A stretch of 64,000 nucleotides of DNA from Candidatus Geothrix odensensis. GTDB taxonomy: Bacteria; Acidobacteriota; Holophagae; Holophagales; Holophagaceae. A model generated the notes under the pieces. That model saw only the letters and a program-made list of their open reading frames with translations. It was not told the origin of the DNA and searched no databases. Made by a program: the position numbers and the translations under genes. Positions 61,164-64,000 of the stretch are shown here, piece after piece. Positions within the stretch are counted from its first letter, which is position 1; the number at the start of each line of letters is the position of its first letter. The stretch spans positions 62,001-126,000 of the forward strand of contig JADKCH010000002.1 of assembly GCA_016714685.1 (NCBI GenBank). The letters run 5' to 3'.

Positions 61164-63785
61164 ATGAAAACCTCTGAACTCCGCCAGCGATTCCTGCAGT
61201 ACTTCGAGCGCCAGGGGCACCGCCGGGTGGCTTCCAGCGCCGTCATCGGCCCAGCGGACGACCCCACGGTGATGTGGACGAACTCGGGGATGATCCAGTT
61301 CAAGGACGTGTTCCTGGGCAAGGAGAACCGCGACTACAGCCGGGCCACCACGAGCCAGAAGTGCCTGCGGGCGGGCGGCAAGCACAACGACCTGGATCAG
61401 GTGGGGTTCACGGCCCGCCATCACACCTTCTTCGAGATGCTGGGCAACTTCAGCTTCGGCGATTACTTCAAGGCCGACGCCATCCGTTTCGCCTGGGAGT
61501 TCCTCACGGGGCCCCTGGACAAGGGCTGCCTGGCCCTGGATCCCACGAAGCTGTGGGTCACCGTGTTCGAAGGCGCCGATGGCGTGCCCGCGGACACCGA
61601 GGCCGAGGAGCTGTGGAAGGCCGCCGGCGTGCCGACGAACCGCATCATGCGCTTCGGCAAGAAGGACAACTTCTGGCAGATGGGCGACACCGGCCCCTGT
61701 GGTCCCTGTTCCGAGTTGCACTACGACCGCGGCGAACACGTGCCCGGGGACGCCACGCCCAACGGCGAGGGCGATCGGGTCATGGAGATCTGGAACCTGG
61801 TCTTCATGCAGTACGAGCGCGATGCCAAAGGCGTCCTGGCCCCCCTCCCCAAGCCCAGCATCGACACGGGCATGGGCCTGGAGCGCACGGCCAGCATCCT
61901 CCAGGGCGTGGACACCAACTACGAGATCGACCTGTTCACGCCGATCTTCGAGGCCATCTGGAAAGCGGCGAAGGTGAACCCCGAGGACCGCCAGGACCAC
62001 GCGATCCGCACCGCCTCCCAGGTGGTGGCCGACCACATCCGCGCCGCGACCTTCATGTGCTTCGACGGCGTGGTGCCCAGCAACGAGGGCCGGGGCTACG
62101 TGCTCCGCAAGATCATCCGCCGGGCGCTGCGCTTCGGCCGGAAGCTCGGCATCGAGGGGCTCTTCTTCGCCGATCTGGCCCCCGCCGTGTTCCAGGCCAT
62201 GGGCGACCAGTACCCCGAGCTGCTCGGAGAGCTCGGCCGCATCCAGAAGTCGCTGCACCGGGAGGAGCAGCAGTTCAGCCAGACTCTCTCCACCGGCCTG
62301 AAACTGCTTGAAGGCAGCGACATCTCCAGCGGCACCCTGGCTGGCTCCGACATCTTCCGCCTCTACGACACCTACGGCTTCCCCGTGGACCTGGTGGAGG
62401 ACTGGTGCCGGGAGCGCGGCATTGCCGCCGACCTGGCGGGCTTCCAGCAGGAGCTGAACGCCCAGCGCACCCGGGCCCGGGCCGCCATGAAGGCCCACGA
62501 CCTGCGCCTGGCCGGCGACCTCGCCATCCTGGCGGATCTGCCGCCCACCCGCTTCACCGGCTACGAGAACCTCGAGGGCCAGGCCCACGTGGTCGCCCTC
62601 TTCGATGCGGCGCACCGACGGGTGAAGCAGCTCACCGGGGAGGGCTTCGTCCTCCTGGATCGCACACCCTTCTATGCCCTGTCCGGCGGCCAGGTGGGCG
62701 ACACGGGCCAGCTCCGCTTCGAGGGCGGCCACGCGGAAGTTCTCGACTGCACGGCCCCTGCCCAGAAGCGGCACCTCCACAAGGTGGTAGTCACGGGTTC
62801 CCTGCTTGAGAACACCTCCGTCAACGCCCTGGTGCACCCGATTCGCCGGCGGCGGGTCCGGGCCCACCACACGGCCACCCACCTGCTGCACGCCGCCCTG
62901 CGCGAAGTGCTCGGCACCCACGTCAAACAGGCCGGCAGCGTGGTGGATGCGGCGCGCCTGCGCTTCGACTTCACCCACTTCGCCCCGCTGGAACCAGCCC
63001 AGATCGCGGAGATCGAGCGCCTCGCCTCCCGCCAGGCACTGAAATCCGTCGACACGCAGGTCCGCGAGATGGACATCGAGGAGGCCCTTTCATCCGGCGC
63101 CATGGCCCTCTTCGGCGAGAAGTACGGCGATGTGGTGCGGGTGGTGCAGGTGCCCGGCTTCTCCACCGAGCTCTGCGGCGGCACCCACGTGCCCAACACC
63201 GGTGAGATCGGCGTGGTGAAGATCATCTCCGAGGGCGCGGTGGCCGCCGGCGTTCGGCGCATCGAGGCGGTGGCCGGCGAGATGGCCCTGGAGCTGCTGC
63301 AGGCGGATGAGGCCATGATCCAGGGTCTCTCCCGGCAGGCCAATGCCAGCCGGGAGGCTCTGCCCGAGCTGCTGGCGGCCAGAGATCACCGCATCGCCCA
63401 GCTCGAGCGTGATCTGAAGGATGCCAAGCTCAAGGCCGCGGGTGGCGGCGGCAGTGCCGAGCAGGTGGAGCAGGTAAAGGGCATCACCCTGGTCACGGCC
63501 CTCATCGAGGGGCTCGAAGGCAATGCCCTGCGGGAGTTCATGGACCAGGTCCGCACCCGGCACACCAGCGCAGTCATCGTGCTGGCCTCGAAGACCGCCG
63601 AGGACAAGGTGACGGCACTGGTCTCTGTCTCCCCCGACCTGGCCCACGATGCCGGAGCCCTGTTCAAGACCATGCTCCCCGCCTTGAATGGCCGTGGGGG
63701 TGGCAAGAAGGATCTCGCCCAGGGCGGAGGCACCAACCCTTCCGGCCTGCCGGAAGCCCTCTCGGCGCTCAGGGCCGCCCTGTAG
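61164..63785 (+). CDS. alaS: alanyl-tRNA synthetase
   Basis: An 873-residue class II synthetase. The catalytic domain has FFEMLGNFSFGDYFK and GLERTASILQG, and the tRNA-recognition domain follows. The editing domain has HHTATHLLHAAL (near 570) and LCGGTHVPNTG, which bind zinc and clear mischarged Ser/Gly. The C-terminal C-Ala domain (about 760-873) ends after GGGKKDLAQGGGTNPSGL. All domains are intact. Confidence 0.98.
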   Translation: MKTSELRQRFLQYFERQGHRRVASSAVIGPADDPTVMWTNSGMIQFKDVFLGKENRDYSRATTSQKCLRAGGKHNDLDQVGFTARHHTFFEMLGNFSFGDYFKADAIRFAWEFLTGPLDKGCLALDPTKLWVTVFEGADGVPADTEAEELWKAAGVPTNRIMRFGKKDNFWQMGDTGPCGPCSELHYDRGEHVPGDATPNGEGDRVMEIWNLVFMQYERDAKGVLAPLPKPSIDTGMGLERTASILQGVDTNYEIDLFTPIFEAIWKAAKVNPEDRQDHAIRTASQVVADHIRAATFMCFDGVVPSNEGRGYVLRKIIRRALRFGRKLGIEGLFFADLAPAVFQAMGDQYPELLGELGRIQKSLHREEQQFSQTLSTGLKLLEGSDISSGTLAGSDIFRLYDTYGFPVDLVEDWCRERGIAADLAGFQQELNAQRTRARAAMKAHDLRLAGDLAILADLPPTRFTGYENLEGQAHVVALFDAAHRRVKQLTGEGFVLLDRTPFYALSGGQVGDTGQLRFEGGHAEVLDCTAPAQKRHLHKVVVTGSLLENTSVNALVHPIRRRRVRAHHTATHLLHAALREVLGTHVKQAGSVVDAARLRFDFTHFAPLEPAQIAEIERLASRQALKSVDTQVREMDIEEALSSGAMALFGEKYGDVVRVVQVPGFSTELCGGTHVPNTGEIGVVKIISEGAVAAGVRRIEAVAGEMALELLQADEAMIQGLSRQANASREALPELLAARDHRIAQLERDLKDAKLKAAGGGGSAEQVEQVKGITLVTALIEGLEGNALREFMDQVRTRHTSAVIVLASKTAEDKVTALVSVSPDLAHDAGALFKTMLPALNGRGGGKKDLAQGGGTNPSGLPEALSALRAAL

Positions 63786-63804
63786 TCCAGAGTCACCCTG
63801 GACT
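63784..63804 (+). terminator. hairpin at the alaS stop codon
   Basis: AGTCCAG, loop AGTCACC, then CTGGACT, beginning inside the TAG stop. The stem is 7 bp and the following TCCCG is not a T tract, so termination is doubtful. Confidence 0.35.
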
Positions 63805-63848
63805 TCCCGACGTCCGAAACAGATCAGTGACCCAGGGAGGACTTGCTT

Positions 63849-64000
63849 TTGCTTCCCATTCGCCGGCTGCTGCTGCGGGACCTTCTGGTCCTCATGGCCG
63901 GTCTGTCCGCCCTGATCCTGGGCCTCTCCTGGTGGAGCCAGCAGCAGGCCCTGAAACGCCAGGCCTCTGCCCGCACGGAATCGGCCCTCCACCATCTGCA
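63849..64000 (+). CDS. membrane protein, N-terminal part (runs off right edge)
   Basis: An open frame from a TTG at 63849 (GGAGG 8 bases upstream) reads LPIRRLLLRDLLVLMAGLSA, then more hydrophobic residues, then WWSQQQALKRQASARTESAL. This is a basic start, one membrane helix and the beginning of a helical domain, as in many membrane sensor kinases and chemoreceptor-like proteins. A TTG at 63843 is also in frame. The family cannot be assigned from 50 residues. Confidence 0.6.
   Translation, partial: MLPIRRLLLRDLLVLMAGLSALILGLSWWSQQQALKRQASARTESALHHL

Overview
The window is one GC-rich bacterial chromosome segment, densely and conventionally packed with housekeeping genes. It points to a Gram-negative-type envelope: a stand-alone heptose-1-phosphate adenylyltransferase, an LpxL-like acyltransferase and several lipoproteins with lipoboxes. 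Acetyl-CoA synthetase, a NuoG-type subunit, type III glutamine synthetase and class II DAHP synthase also occur. My best guess is Acidobacteriota of the Holophagae/Geothrix type. That is inference from gene content and base composition, since no rRNA lies in the window. I see no tRNA, rRNA, CRISPR array, insertion sequence or prophage.

Layout. 1-3.5 kb: start of a leftward lipoprotein gene, then an ABC-2 type exporter operon. 3.5-6.2 kb (minus): dihydrolipoyl dehydrogenase and a fatty acyl desaturase. 6.3-13.7 kb (plus): Cache-domain protein, serA, HAD phosphatase, moaC, LysM/M23 peptidase, a large lipoprotein and purine nucleoside phosphorylase. 13.8-17.8 kb (minus): acs and an MHS-type MFS transporter. 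18.2-20.5 kb (plus): a metallophosphoesterase and a kinase-UspA fusion. 20.5-38.3 kb (minus): one nearly uninterrupted block of translation genes in transcription order rpsL-rpsG-fusA, S10, spc and alpha operons, with secY-adk-infA-rpmJ between spc and alpha. No tuf lies between fusA and rpsJ, and no map between adk and infA. 38.5-49.4 kb: FmdB-type zinc ribbon, rfaE2, glnN, nadA, a two-component pair, DAHP synthase, a serine hydrolase, a thioesterase pair and a DCC protein. 49.4-57.5 kb: CPBP protease, Ser/Thr kinase, EF-P-like protein with RsgA, a second histidine kinase, acyltransferase and a lipoprotein. 57.5-64 kb: NuoG-like subunit, small unknown gene, purH, alaS and the start of a membrane protein.

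The most interesting signals are non-coding. The rpsJ 5-prime leader carries two tandem 15-nt hairpins that differ by a compensatory base-pair change. The rplX-rplE gap is unusually long at 187 nt and holds three hairpins, where E. coli has its S8 control site. A long perfect hairpin separates rpsG from fusA. A 35-nt palindromic repeat recurs at three intergenic sites. Several genes have a TANNNT hexamer 5-9 nt before the start codon and no Shine-Dalgarno sequence, suggesting leaderless mRNAs. Convergent genes are separated by long, perfect, bidirectional terminator hairpins.
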